NCBI GenBank assembly: GCA_016793565.1
Contig: JAEUMA010000104.1
Span: forward strand, 1 to 14,828
DNA length: 14,828 bases
Reading direction: 5' to 3'
Source: Rhizobiaceae bacterium
GTDB lineage: Bacteria; Pseudomonadota; Alphaproteobacteria; Rhizobiales; Rhizobiaceae
The notes under the pieces were generated by a model, which worked only from the letters and a program-made list of their open reading frames with translations, was not told the DNA's origin and made no database searches. Position numbers and translations under genes: made by a program. This document shows, in pieces, positions 5,952 through 13,130 of the stretch. Position 1 is the stretch's first letter. The number at the start of each line of letters is the position of its first letter.

Positions 5952-7154
5952 GTGACCATCGATCAAGATTCTGCCGCCTGGCGGCAGCGGCTGAGCGCCC
6001 GCGCGGCTGCCGCACCCGCGAGCGGCATTGCCGAGGTGATGCGGCACGGGTTCGGCCGCGCCGGCATCATTCCCTTGTGGGTCGGCGAAGGCGACCTGCC
6101 GACGGCGCGCCCCATATGCGACGCAGCGGCGCAATCGCTGGCGCGCGGTGAGACCTTCTACATGCCGCAGCCGGGCATACCGGAACTGCGCCAGGCGCTC
6201 GCCGCCTATCACGACCGCCTCTATGGCGGCCTGTTTGGCCAAGCGTTCCCCGCCGATCGCTTCTTCGTCACCGGCTCCGGCATGCAGGCGATCCAGATCG
6301 CGATCACACTGGCCACGGGTCCGGACGACGAGGTTCTTGTCCCGACGCCGGCCTGGCCGAATTTCCACGCCGCCGTCGGCGTGGCCGGCGCGCGCGCCGT
6401 AGAGGTGCCGATGCACTTTTCGCCGTCGGGATGGCGTCTGGACATTGATGACCTCAAGGCGGCGATCACGCCGAATACGAAGGCGATCTTCGTCAACTCG
6501 CCCTCCAACCCGACCGGCTGGACCGCCAGCGAAGAGAATTTGCGCGGACTGCTTAGGCTCGCCCGCGACAATGGCCTCTGGATCATCGCCGACGAAGTCT
6601 ATTCGCGCTTCACCTACGATACGCAAAGGCTCGCAACGCCATCCCTCCACGCGCTCGTCGCGCCGGACGACCGCGTGCTGTTCGTCAACACCTTCTCGAA
6701 GAACTGGGCGATGACCGGCTGGCGGATCGGCTGGGTCGAAGCGCCGCCGGCAGTCGGGCCGGCCATCGAGAACCTCATCCAATACGCCACCTCCGGTGTC
6801 GCGGTGTTCATGCAACGCGCTGCCGTCTGCGCCCTGAATGAAGGCGAGAGCAGGCTGGCAGCGCTCATGGAGAGGACGCGCAAGGGCCGCGACATCGTGG
6901 TCGAGGCTCTCGGCAAGATACAAGGCATAAGTTTCGCCTCGCCGGGTGCGTTCTACCTTTTCTTCCGTATCGACGGCGTCACCGATTCCACGGCCTACGC
7001 CACCGCTCTGATCGAAGACGCGAATGTCGGCCTGGCACCGGGCTCAGCCTTCGGCGCCGGCGGCGACGGCTTCTTCCGCCTGTGCTTCGCGCGCGATCCG
7101 GAAACGCTGGCGCTCGCCTGCTCCCGCCTGGCCGATCGGATCGCAAGGCCTTGA
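5952..7154 (+). CDS. Class I/II PLP-dependent aminotransferase
   Basis: A cytoplasmic fold-type I aminotransferase that converts an amino acid and a 2-oxo acid. Numbered from GTG 5952 (400 residues), it shows GSGMQAIQIA (cofactor phosphate region), NSPSNPTGW (Asn about 186), ADEVYSRFTYD (Asp about 214 and Tyr about 217), the Schiff-base lysine in NTFSKNWAMTGWR (Lys about 250) and the C-terminal FFRLCFA arginine that binds the substrate carboxylate. The start is ambiguous. GTG 5913 overlaps the upstream stop by four bases (GTGA) but lacks a ribosome binding site and adds 13 low-complexity residues. GTG 5952 has AGAGA 5 bases upstream and is preferred. It likely deaminates the amino acid freed by the M20 hydrolase (inference from context). 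Specificity (aspartate, aromatic, branched-chain) is not resolvable by eye. Confidence 0.93.
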   Translation: MTIDQDSAAWRQRLSARAAAAPASGIAEVMRHGFGRAGIIPLWVGEGDLPTARPICDAAAQSLARGETFYMPQPGIPELRQALAAYHDRLYGGLFGQAFPADRFFVTGSGMQAIQIAITLATGPDDEVLVPTPAWPNFHAAVGVAGARAVEVPMHFSPSGWRLDIDDLKAAITPNTKAIFVNSPSNPTGWTASEENLRGLLRLARDNGLWIIADEVYSRFTYDTQRLATPSLHALVAPDDRVLFVNTFSKNWAMTGWRIGWVEAPPAVGPAIENLIQYATSGVAVFMQRAAVCALNEGESRLAALMERTRKGRDIVVEALGKIQGISFASPGAFYLFFRIDGVTDSTAYATALIEDANVGLAPGSAFGAGGDGFFRLCFARDPETLALACSRLADRIARP

Positions 7155-7177
7155 CGGCGGCGGCCCGCTGACGCGCC

Positions 7178-8071
7178 ATGCGCGCACCGCCTCAAGCCGG
7201 TTCATCGCACGCCGGCGCCATCGCCGCGGTGTGTCTCGCCATGGCCCTGTTCGCGATCAACGACGCGGTGCTGAAAGTGCTGTCCGAAAGAATGGGAACG
7301 GCGCAGGTGATGGTCCTGCGCGGCATTCTCGGCGGCACGTTGCTGCTCGGGCTGACGATCGCCACGGGCGCTGGCGCGCGGCTGGCCGACGCACTGCACC
7401 CCCCGGTTCTTGCACGCACCCTCTTCGACGCCATGGCCAGCATCATGTTCGTGATGGCGCTGATGGGGCTGCCGGTCGCGACCATCACCGCCCTCATCCA
7501 GCTCGTGCCGATCCTGACCAGCCTGGCGGGAGTGGCACTCTTCGCCGACCCGCTGACCAGGCGGCAGATGGCGGCGCTGGCGATCGGGCTTGCGGGCGTG
7601 CTCGTCGTGACGCGCCCGTTTTCAGGCGGCGTCGGGCTGCACCTCCTGTTCGCGGTCGCCGCGATCCTTCTCCTCACGGGGCGCGATATCGTCACCCGTT
7701 GGACGGCGCCGACAACGCCCTCGCTGGTCGTCGCCACCTGCACCACCTTCGCCGTTCCGGTCCTGTCCATGCCGGAACTCGTCTTCCAGGGCTGGCAAAG
7801 CCTCGAGCCGCGCAACGCCCTGCTGATCGGCCTGATCGCCCTTTGCGTTGCCGCCGGCAACTTCCTGATGGTGATCGCCGTTCGCCGCGCGCCCTTTCCG
7901 GCGATCGCGCCATACCGATACAGCGCAATTCCCTTCGCCATGATGGCGGGTCTGGTGCTGCTCGGAGAAATTCCCGACGCCGCAATGATCGGCGGCGCCG
8001 CGGCCATCGCCTTCAGCGCCTTCCTGGCGCTGCCGGTGCAAGGGCGGCGGACACGCCCAGCGGATGTCTGA
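7178..8071 (+). CDS. DMT-superfamily transporter (EamA type)
   Basis: An inner-membrane protein of 297 residues with about ten hydrophobic helices, made of two EamA repeats (about 14-144 and 155-290). The first helix starts at AIAAVCLAMALFAINDAVLKV; FDAMASIMFVMALMGLPVATI and IQLVPILTSLAGVALFAD follow, as in RhaT/EamA metabolite exporters. It ends with a basic cytoplasmic tail, GRRTRPADV. It starts 23 bases after the aminotransferase stop, with no clear ribosome binding site, so translation may be coupled. It is the last gene of the M20 operon, probably exporting or importing an amino acid or a product of the pathway. EamA proteins are varied and the substrate is unknown. It converges with the pseudoazurin gene, leaving only 5 bases between stops. 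Confidence 0.92.
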   Translation: MRAPPQAGSSHAGAIAAVCLAMALFAINDAVLKVLSERMGTAQVMVLRGILGGTLLLGLTIATGAGARLADALHPPVLARTLFDAMASIMFVMALMGLPVATITALIQLVPILTSLAGVALFADPLTRRQMAALAIGLAGVLVVTRPFSGGVGLHLLFAVAAILLLTGRDIVTRWTAPTTPSLVVATCTTFAVPVLSMPELVFQGWQSLEPRNALLIGLIALCVAAGNFLMVIAVRRAPFPAIAPYRYSAIPFAMMAGLVLLGEIPDAAMIGGAAAIAFSAFLALPVQGRRTRPADV

Positions 8072-8076
8072 TCCGA

Positions 8077-8517
8077 TTACTGCGCGGGTACCTGCTGGAA
8101 GAGTTCCTCGAACACCTTCTTGGCCTTGCCGGTCTGCTTGACCGCCCGGGCCGCATCGAGGTTGACCGGTTTGCCAACCACGATCAGGGCGACCATGCCC
8201 ATGCCGTAATGCGGCGTGCATTTGACGCCGTAGACGCCTTCCTGGTCGAACGTGACGGTGATCTGCTCGCTGAGCTTGCCCTTGAAAGGCTGAGCGCCGT
8301 CCGGGATCATGCCCTTGATACTCTCGGCATCGTGAGACCTGTCGGTTGGGATGAAGGTCACCGTATCGCCGGGCATGGCCTGCACGAAGTCGGGCTGAAA
8401 GACCATGACGCCTTTGTCGCCCTTGTTCAGCATCTGGACCTGATGGTCCGCCGCCTGCGCCGCACTTGCCAGCAGCACGCCTGCGAGTGTCGCCCCCAGG
8501 CCCCATGTCCGTCTCAT
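8077..8517 (-). CDS. Pseudoazurin (type I blue copper protein)
   Basis: A periplasmic electron carrier of 146 residues. The signal peptide MRRTWGLGATLAGVLLASAA ends at AQA-ADH (residue 22/23). All four type I copper ligands are present with pseudoazurin spacing: His62 (in RSHDAESI), Cys100 and His103 (in KCTPHYGMGM) and Met108, which equals the His40/Cys78/His81/Met86 pattern of known pseudoazurins. These proteins feed electrons to copper nitrite reductase, N2O reductase or other periplasmic enzymes (family knowledge), but no such enzyme gene is in the window. ATG 8517 is preferred over an in-frame ATG at 8547, because AAGGAA lies 8 bases upstream and the signal peptide starts directly there. 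It has its own 104-base upstream region after the SDR gene on the same strand; no FNR/NNR-type box was recognised there. Confidence 0.95.
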   Translation of the reverse strand: MRRTWGLGATLAGVLLASAAQAADHQVQMLNKGDKGVMVFQPDFVQAMPGDTVTFIPTDRSHDAESIKGMIPDGAQPFKGKLSEQITVTFDQEGVYGVKCTPHYGMGMVALIVVGKPVNLDAARAVKQTGKAKKVFEELFQQVPAQ

Positions 8518-8621
8518 GATCGTCGTTCCTTGTGCTTCACGGCCCATGCCGTTGAGCCTGGCTACGACGATCGCGGACGCTTCTCCTTGCTACAGCGCAA
8601 ACGAGCTTCGGAAAATGGAGC

Positions 8622-9380
8622 TCACATGCGCATCAGCAGCCCGCCGTCGACGGCGAGCTCGATCCCGGTGATGTAGCTGGCCGCGTCGGAGAACAGGAAG
8701 AGTGCGGCGTTGGCCATGTCCTGCGGCGTGCCGATCCGGCCGAGCGGCGCGTAATCCGCCACCGCCTTCAGCACCTCATCGCTGTCCCAGCGCGCCTGCA
8801 GCGGCGTCAGCGTCATGCCCGGGCAGATGGCGTTGGAGCGGATACCCTGCGGCGCAAGCTGCATGGCGAGCGATTTCGACAGAGCGCACACGCCGGCCTT
8901 GGATGCCTGGTAGGCGTCCTGCGGCTTGGGGTCGCCGCGATACCACTGGACGGTGGAGAAATGCACCATGGCTCCGCCGCGTCCGGTCTTCAGCATATAG
9001 GGAACGGCTGCCCGCGACGTCAGCGCGACGGCCTTGAGATTGATGGCGAAGACCTGGTCCCAGACGTCCATGTCCATCTCTAGAACGGACTTATCGCGCC
9101 CGAACCAGAGGACGCCCGCCACGTTCGCGAGATAGTCGATGCCCCCGCGCGCCTCTCCGGCCTCCGCGATCGTCTTTTCGACGAAGCCCGCGTCCGAAAG
9201 ATCGCCGCGACGGAACGTCAGGTGCTCGCCGAACCCCGCCAGCGTATCAGGTTGCGGCTTGAGATCGATGGCGGTCACCGACGCGCCGGACTTCAGAAAA
9301 GCCAGCGCGATCGCTTCGCCCATGCCTCCGCCGGCGCCTGTGACCACTGCGTGGCGTCCGGTGAAGTCGTAGCTGATCAT
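8622..9380 (-). CDS. SDR-family NAD(P)-dependent oxidoreductase
   Basis: A classical short-chain dehydrogenase of 252 residues. The cofactor site TGAGGGMG is at 14-21, with Asp39 at the end of beta-2 (TAIDL) suggesting NAD(H) preference. NVAG is at 86-89, Asn114 in INLKAV, and the catalytic Ser142 (HFSTVQW), Tyr157 and Lys161 (YQASK) follow. The C-terminal GIELAVDGGLLMRM is typical. It interconverts an alcohol and a ketone or aldehyde. The start ATG at 9380 has GGGGGA upstream. The frame stays open far beyond it, but that extension is antisense to the aldehyde dehydrogenase gene and is not coding. It is divergent from the aldehyde dehydrogenase gene across 162 bases, so the two may act in sequence (alcohol to aldehyde to acid) and share control. 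The substrate is unknown. Confidence 0.95.
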   Translation of the reverse strand: MISYDFTGRHAVVTGAGGGMGEAIALAFLKSGASVTAIDLKPQPDTLAGFGEHLTFRRGDLSDAGFVEKTIAEAGEARGGIDYLANVAGVLWFGRDKSVLEMDMDVWDQVFAINLKAVALTSRAAVPYMLKTGRGGAMVHFSTVQWYRGDPKPQDAYQASKAGVCALSKSLAMQLAPQGIRSNAICPGMTLTPLQARWDSDEVLKAVADYAPLGRIGTPQDMANAALFLFSDAASYITGIELAVDGGLLMRM

Positions 9381-9430
9381 CGCAGTCCCCCGATTTGTCC
9401 GCGTTGTACCGGCAGCGCTTGCCCGGTTTG

Positions 9431-9449
9431 GCAACCCTATACGGTTTGC
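9431..9449. promoter_or_regulatory. Imperfect palindrome in the SDR/aldehyde-dehydrogenase divergent region
   Basis: GCAAcCC-N5-GGtTTGC is a 19-base inverted repeat with one mismatched pair per arm, centred at 9440. GGTTTG also occurs directly repeated at 9425 and 9443, 18 bases apart, and GCAACC recurs at 9510-9515 near the start of the aldehyde dehydrogenase gene. It lies about 50 bases before the SDR start. It is a candidate operator for both divergent genes, possibly for the XRE-cupin regulator encoded in the downstream operon (inference). The region also holds CGATAATCG (9482-9490). No convincing -35/-10 pair was found. Confidence 0.35.
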
Positions 9450-9542
9450 TGCCGACATCAAGCGCAAACAGAAAAAAGTTGCGATAATCGAAAATAGATA
9501 TACGATCCAGCAACCAGCATGAAACGTAAAGGACGGGCCTGC

Positions 9543-10925
9543 ATGTCGCAGCGCAGCTTCGAGGTCATCTCCCCGATCGACGGCACCAGCTATCTCACGC
9601 GCGCATACGCGGGCGGCGGAGAAATCGCGGCGAAAATAGACGCCGCCCGCGCCGCGCAGAAGTCGTGGAGACGGGTTCCGCTCGGTGATCGCGTGGCGCT
9701 CGTCCAGCGCTTCGGGCAAGAGATGAAGGCTCGCGCGGACGCTCTCGCCGAGTCCGTCACGCATTCCATCGGCCGCCCCCGCTGGCAGGCCGACGAGACG
9801 GAGCGGCTTGCGCTGGTCGGCGACCTTCTTGGCCGATGCGCCGCGGAAACCCTGGCCGACCACGCCTTCGAGAGCGACGAGACGATCCGTCGCTTCGCCC
9901 GGCCGACGCCGGGAGGATTGCATCTGTCGATCTGCGCCTGGAACTATCCGACAGCCATGCTCGGCTATCTGGTGAGCCAGCCGCTGATTGCCGGCAACGT
10001 CGTGGTGCTGAAGCATTCGCCGCAAACGCCCCTCATCGCCGAACTCGCGCAGGAGGCCTGGCTCGCCGCCGGCGGACCGGCCGGCGTATTCCAAAGCCTG
10101 CATCTCTCGCATGAGGATGCCGAGCGGCTGATCGCTGCCGGCACCTTCAACGCCGTCAACTTCATCGGCTCGGTGGCCGGCGGAAAGCGCGTCCACGCCG
10201 CGGCCGGCGGCACCATGACTGCGGTTCATCTCGAACTGGGCGGCAAGGACCCTGCCTATATCCGCGCCGATGCCGACATCGAGAAGCTGGTCGCCGACAT
10301 TGCCGAAGGATCCTTTTCCAATGCCGGTCAGAGCTGCTGCTCGGTCGAGCGCATCTATGTCGACCGCGCGATCCACGACCGCTTCGTCGATGCGCTGGTC
10401 GCCGAGACCGCGAAGTGGACGATCGGCCACCCGGTGGAAGACAAGGCGATGCTTGGCCCGGTCGTCCGCCAGGCTGCCGCCGACCGCATACGCGGCCAGC
10501 TGAACGACGCTGTGGCCGCCGGAGCCCGCCGCCTGGTCAACAGCGGGACCAATCTCGGAGCGGCCTACGTCCCCGCCGAGGTGCTGGTGGGTGTCGACCA
10601 CTCCATGTCTATCATGCGTGAGGAGCTGTTCGGCCCGGTGGCGGCGGTGCAGGCCGTTTCCGGCGACGAGGAAGCCCTCGCCCTCATGAACGACAGCGAA
10701 TACGGTCTCTCCGCCAGCATCTGGACCCGCGACGTCGAGCGCGGGCTGGCGCTGCTGGACGAGGTGGAAGCCGGCACGGTCTATCTCAACCGCTGCGATC
10801 ACGCCGATCTCTATCTGCCGTGGGGCGGCATCAAGGACTCCGGCCTCGGGCGGACCAACGGCCGCACCGGGCTGCTGGAGACGACGGTCGCCAAGGCATT
10901 CCATGTGCGCCGAACGCTCGGCTGA
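9543..10925 (+). CDS. Aldehyde dehydrogenase family protein
   Basis: A 460-residue NAD(P)+-dependent aldehyde dehydrogenase, slightly shorter than the usual 480-500. Visible motifs are the oxyanion Asn134 in CAWNYP, VVVLKHSPQTP (cofactor lysine about 157), FIGSVAGGKRV (208-217), catalytic Glu231 in LELGGKDP and catalytic Cys265 in NAGQSCCSVERI. The C-terminal EELFGPVAAV and GGIKDSGLGRTNG are classical. ATG 9543 is chosen because AAAGGA lies 9 bases before it; ATG 9519 in the same frame has no ribosome binding site. It opens the four-gene operon with the N-formylglutamate-amidohydrolase-like protein, XRE-cupin regulator and amidotransferase. In a Puu-like route it would oxidise a gamma-glutamylamino-aldehyde or free amino-aldehyde (inference). 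Specificity is unproven; succinate-semialdehyde or glycolaldehyde-type substrates are possible. Confidence 0.95.
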   Translation: MSQRSFEVISPIDGTSYLTRAYAGGGEIAAKIDAARAAQKSWRRVPLGDRVALVQRFGQEMKARADALAESVTHSIGRPRWQADETERLALVGDLLGRCAAETLADHAFESDETIRRFARPTPGGLHLSICAWNYPTAMLGYLVSQPLIAGNVVVLKHSPQTPLIAELAQEAWLAAGGPAGVFQSLHLSHEDAERLIAAGTFNAVNFIGSVAGGKRVHAAAGGTMTAVHLELGGKDPAYIRADADIEKLVADIAEGSFSNAGQSCCSVERIYVDRAIHDRFVDALVAETAKWTIGHPVEDKAMLGPVVRQAAADRIRGQLNDAVAAGARRLVNSGTNLGAAYVPAEVLVGVDHSMSIMREELFGPVAAVQAVSGDEEALALMNDSEYGLSASIWTRDVERGLALLDEVEAGTVYLNRCDHADLYLPWGGIKDSGLGRTNGRTGLLETTVAKAFHVRRTLG

Positions 10926-11727
10926 AACGGTGCGGCTTCCGCCGGAGACGGTCGCCGCCCTGGCGGCAGATGCCGTCGAGGTCGTCGGCGCCGCGTCCCC
11001 TCACCCGTTGCTGCTGCTGTGCGAGCACGCGGGCAACCGCGTGCCGGGCCCCTGGTGCAACCTCGGCCTTCCCGCTGCCCTGCTGGAAAGCCATTTCGGC
11101 TACGATCCGGGTGTCGATGGCCTGACGCGCGATCTCGCGGCACGCCTCGGTGCGCCAGCAGTCCTGGCACGCTATTCACGGCTATTCGTTGACTACAACC
11201 GTTTCGAACAGGACTGGGACCACATGCGGCCGGACCTCGGCGGCATACCGGTGCCCGCCAATCTGGCCATCAATCCCTCTGAGAAAGCGCTTCGCCGCGC
11301 CATCGCGGTCGAACCGGTCGACGAGGCGATCCGGCCGATCGTGACCGGGCGGCGGGCCGTCGTTTCCGTTCATTCGTTCACGCCGGTCATGGGCGGGCAC
11401 CGGCGCGACGTGGACATCGGCGTCCTCTGGCGGAAGGACAGCGCCTTCACACGAGCCATGCTCGCCGGCCTACAGGCCCACCCATCCGGTTTCCGCATCG
11501 GCGACAACGCACCCTATGACTGGCGCACCGCCATGGCCTACAGCCTTCAAACCTATGGGCTCGACCTCGGGCTTCCCTGTTTCTACCTTGAAGTCAACAA
11601 TGCCCTGTTTTCCGATTCCGAAACTTCCGCCAGAGTGGCGTCGACCATCGGCGACGCGCTCGAATCGGTGTGCGCTTCGGCTTTTGGGGCGCCGGCCGGA
11701 ACCGACGAGATTGCTGAAAGACGGTGA
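10903..11727 (+). CDS. N-formylglutamate amidohydrolase family protein
   Basis: A cytoplasmic metal-dependent amidohydrolase of 274 residues. Family landmarks are LLLLCEHAGNRVPG (Glu41, His42), ARYSRLFVDYNRFEQD (89-104), VVSVHSFTPVM (His157) and CFYLEVNNALFSD near the end (Glu230). HutG-type members hydrolyse N-formyl-L-glutamate to glutamate and formate in histidine breakdown; no hut genes are near, so another N-acyl or glutamyl amide is more likely here (inference). The ATG at 10903 lies inside the end of the aldehyde dehydrogenase gene (23-base overlap) with AAGG 7 bases upstream; GTG 10930 is an alternative start. Its stop overlaps the next start by four bases (GTGA), so expression is coupled with the regulator. 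Confidence 0.88.
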   Translation: MCAERSAETVRLPPETVAALAADAVEVVGAASPHPLLLLCEHAGNRVPGPWCNLGLPAALLESHFGYDPGVDGLTRDLAARLGAPAVLARYSRLFVDYNRFEQDWDHMRPDLGGIPVPANLAINPSEKALRRAIAVEPVDEAIRPIVTGRRAVVSVHSFTPVMGGHRRDVDIGVLWRKDSAFTRAMLAGLQAHPSGFRIGDNAPYDWRTAMAYSLQTYGLDLGLPCFYLEVNNALFSDSETSARVASTIGDALESVCASAFGAPAGTDEIAERR

Positions 11728-12365
11728 CTGTTCTAGGTAAGCGCCTTGATTCACATATCAAACCGGCAAGCGGGATGACGCACGACCTCGGCGAGGCCAT
11801 CCGGCAGACGCGCAAGCGCCTGAAACTGACGCTGCGGGAACTGAGCGAGCGCTCCGGCCTGCCCGTGTCCCAGCTTTCGAAACTCGAAAACGGCAAGCAG
11901 CGTATATCTGTCGACCTGGCGCTGAAGATAGCCGGCGTCCTTCATGTCCCGGTGACGTCCTTTCTCGCGGTGCCGCGCCCCACTCCGCAGGCGCGCCGCT
12001 CGATCACGCGCGTGGGCACGGGCACGAGGCACGAAACCCGCGGCCTCGTCTTCGAGGTGCTGTGCAGCGATTTCCGCGACAAGAGCAACTTCTTCTGGAA
12101 TGTTACCGTCTACGGCCGCTCGCTCGACGAGACCGGCGGCTGGCGCTCGCATTCCGGTGAGGAATTTCTGCAGGTCCTGTCCGGCTCGCTGGAACTGCAT
12201 ACCCGTTATTACGAGCCGCTGATCCTCGAGCGCGGCGACAGCATCCTGTTCGACGGCGAGATGGAGCACGGCTACGTCTGTCGCAGCGACGAACCGGCGG
12301 TGCTGTTCATGTCGAATTCGATGGTTCCCCAATTCGGCTCGGAGGCATCGCCATCCCATGGCTGA
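11724..12365 (+). CDS. XRE-cupin transcriptional regulator (PuuR-like architecture)
   Basis: A 213-residue regulator. An N-terminal Cro/CI helix-turn-helix spans about 23-75 (GEAIRQTRKRLKLTLREL, SERSGLPVSQLSKLENGK). A C-terminal cupin sensor spans about 108-200 (SHSGEEFLQVLSGSLELH, LERGDSILFDGEMEHGYVC), where His143, Glu146/147 and His182 could hold a metal or ligand. This is the architecture of PuuR, repressor of putrescine catabolism (established), but the family is broad. It starts with GTG at 11724, overlapping the previous stop as GTGA; ATG 11775 is an alternative that would still keep the whole helix-turn-helix. It overlaps the amidotransferase gene by 8 bases. Location within the operon suggests autoregulation of the aldehyde dehydrogenase operon, possibly through the palindrome at 9431. 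Confidence 0.93.
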   Translation: MTVLGKRLDSHIKPASGMTHDLGEAIRQTRKRLKLTLRELSERSGLPVSQLSKLENGKQRISVDLALKIAGVLHVPVTSFLAVPRPTPQARRSITRVGTGTRHETRGLVFEVLCSDFRDKSNFFWNVTVYGRSLDETGGWRSHSGEEFLQVLSGSLELHTRYYEPLILERGDSILFDGEMEHGYVCRSDEPAVLFMSNSMVPQFGSEASPSHG

Positions 12366-13080
12366 CGAACGCCCCTTTCTCATCCTCAAGGCGGGGTCGC
12401 TCGCGCCGGTTTCCGTCCTGTTCACCGACCGCTTCGGCGACACCGAAGGCACGTTCCTGTCAGGATGCGGGCTCGCACCCCACCAGGCCGTCGTGGTGGA
12501 CCTTCAAGCCGGCGATCCGCTTCCGGCAAAAGTATCCGACTATGCCGGCGCACTTGTCTCCGGATCGTCGGCGATGGTCACCGATGCCGCTCCGTGGATG
12601 GACACGGCGGCGCACTGGCTGCGCGGGGCTGTCGAGGCGGACCTGCCGGTGCTCGGCGTATGCTTCGGCCATCAGCTGATGGCTCATGCCTTCGGCGGCC
12701 GCGTCGGGCCCAATCCGGCCGGAATTGAAGGGGGTACGGTTGAGGTTTCGTTCGCCGCGAACGACGATCCGCTGTTCGGCGGCATGCCCGCTGTCGTGGA
12801 TTTGCAGGCCCACCATTACCAGACGGTGCTCGACCTGCCGCCCCAAGCCACCGTCTTCGCCAGGAGCGGCGGCGACCGCTTCCAGGCTGTGCGTTATGCG
12901 CCGCGCGCCTGGAGCGTCCAGTTCCACCCCGAACTGACCCTGCCGATGATGGAACTGCTGATGGCCACGCTGGCGGCAAAGGACGACCGCCACGGCCACG
13001 CCGAAATGCTCGCCACGCTGCGCCCCTCGCCCGAGGGCCCTCGCCTGCTGCAACGCTTCGTCGACCTCGCCCGCGGCTGA
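12358..13080 (+). CDS. Class I glutamine amidotransferase-like hydrolase
   Basis: A 240-residue stand-alone type 1 GATase domain. The nucleophile elbow is GVCFGHQ (Cys102), and the His-Glu part of the triad is VQFHPE (His190, Glu192). SGSSAMV at 68-74 contributes the oxyanion region. Such free-standing proteins hydrolyse gamma-glutamyl amides; PuuD, which cleaves gamma-glutamyl-GABA, is the functional analogue but a different subgroup with a different sequence style (established knowledge). This one more closely resembles the GMP-synthase-type GATase family. ATG 12358 overlaps the regulator gene by 8 bases. Together with the glutamine-synthetase-like ligase converging on it, it could remove a glutamyl group added earlier in the pathway (inference). 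No synthase partner gene is adjacent, which argues against an ammonia-channelling role. Confidence 0.9.
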   Translation: MADERPFLILKAGSLAPVSVLFTDRFGDTEGTFLSGCGLAPHQAVVVDLQAGDPLPAKVSDYAGALVSGSSAMVTDAAPWMDTAAHWLRGAVEADLPVLGVCFGHQLMAHAFGGRVGPNPAGIEGGTVEVSFAANDDPLFGGMPAVVDLQAHHYQTVLDLPPQATVFARSGGDRFQAVRYAPRAWSVQFHPELTLPMMELLMATLAAKDDRHGHAEMLATLRPSPEGPRLLQRFVDLARG

Positions 13081-13130
13081 GCGCCGGAGGGCGTCTCCTG
13101 CATGGGCCGTTCAGCCCGGCTCAAACTCGC
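13081..13130. other. Convergent intergenic gap without a clear terminator
   Basis: These 50 bases separate the amidotransferase and glutamine-synthetase-like genes, which face each other. Two short inverted repeats are visible, GGAG-N5-CTCC (13086-13098) and GGGC-N6-GCCC (13104-13117). Neither is followed by a T-run on either strand, so an intrinsic terminator is not supported. Confidence 0.3.

Noticed and set aside
5940..6923. Minus-strand open frame opposite the aminotransferase (327 residues), and similar ones at 5050-6015 and 1625-2890
   Set aside because: No recognisable domains, compositions typical of shadow frames, and each overlaps a clear gene.
8518..8621. FNR/NNR box expected upstream of a pseudoazurin gene
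   Set aside because: No TTGAT-N4-ATCAA-like sequence was found in this stretch.
8603..8623. Terminator after the SDR gene (GAGCT-N11-AGCTC)
   Set aside because: The stem is five pairs with an 11-base loop and no U-run follows on the minus strand; too weak to call.
7024..8676. 550-residue plus-strand open frame crossing the aminotransferase end, EamA gene and pseudoazurin
   Set aside because: The translation is low-complexity arginine/alanine text in another frame; the EamA and pseudoazurin proteins explain this DNA.
9491..9497. AAAATAG before the aldehyde dehydrogenase gene as a third TetR operator
   Set aside because: The required CTATTTT arm after eight bases is missing; the position reads GATCCAG-like sequence instead.
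9381..10904. The SDR reading frame stays open on the minus strand for about 1.5 kb upstream, making a 760-residue frame
   Set aside because: The extension is antisense to the aldehyde dehydrogenase gene, whose motifs are unmistakable. The SDR starts at ATG 9380 with a good ribosome binding site and a standard N-terminus.
13081..13130. Bidirectional terminator between the convergent genes
   Set aside because: Only 4-base stems, and no T-run on either strand.
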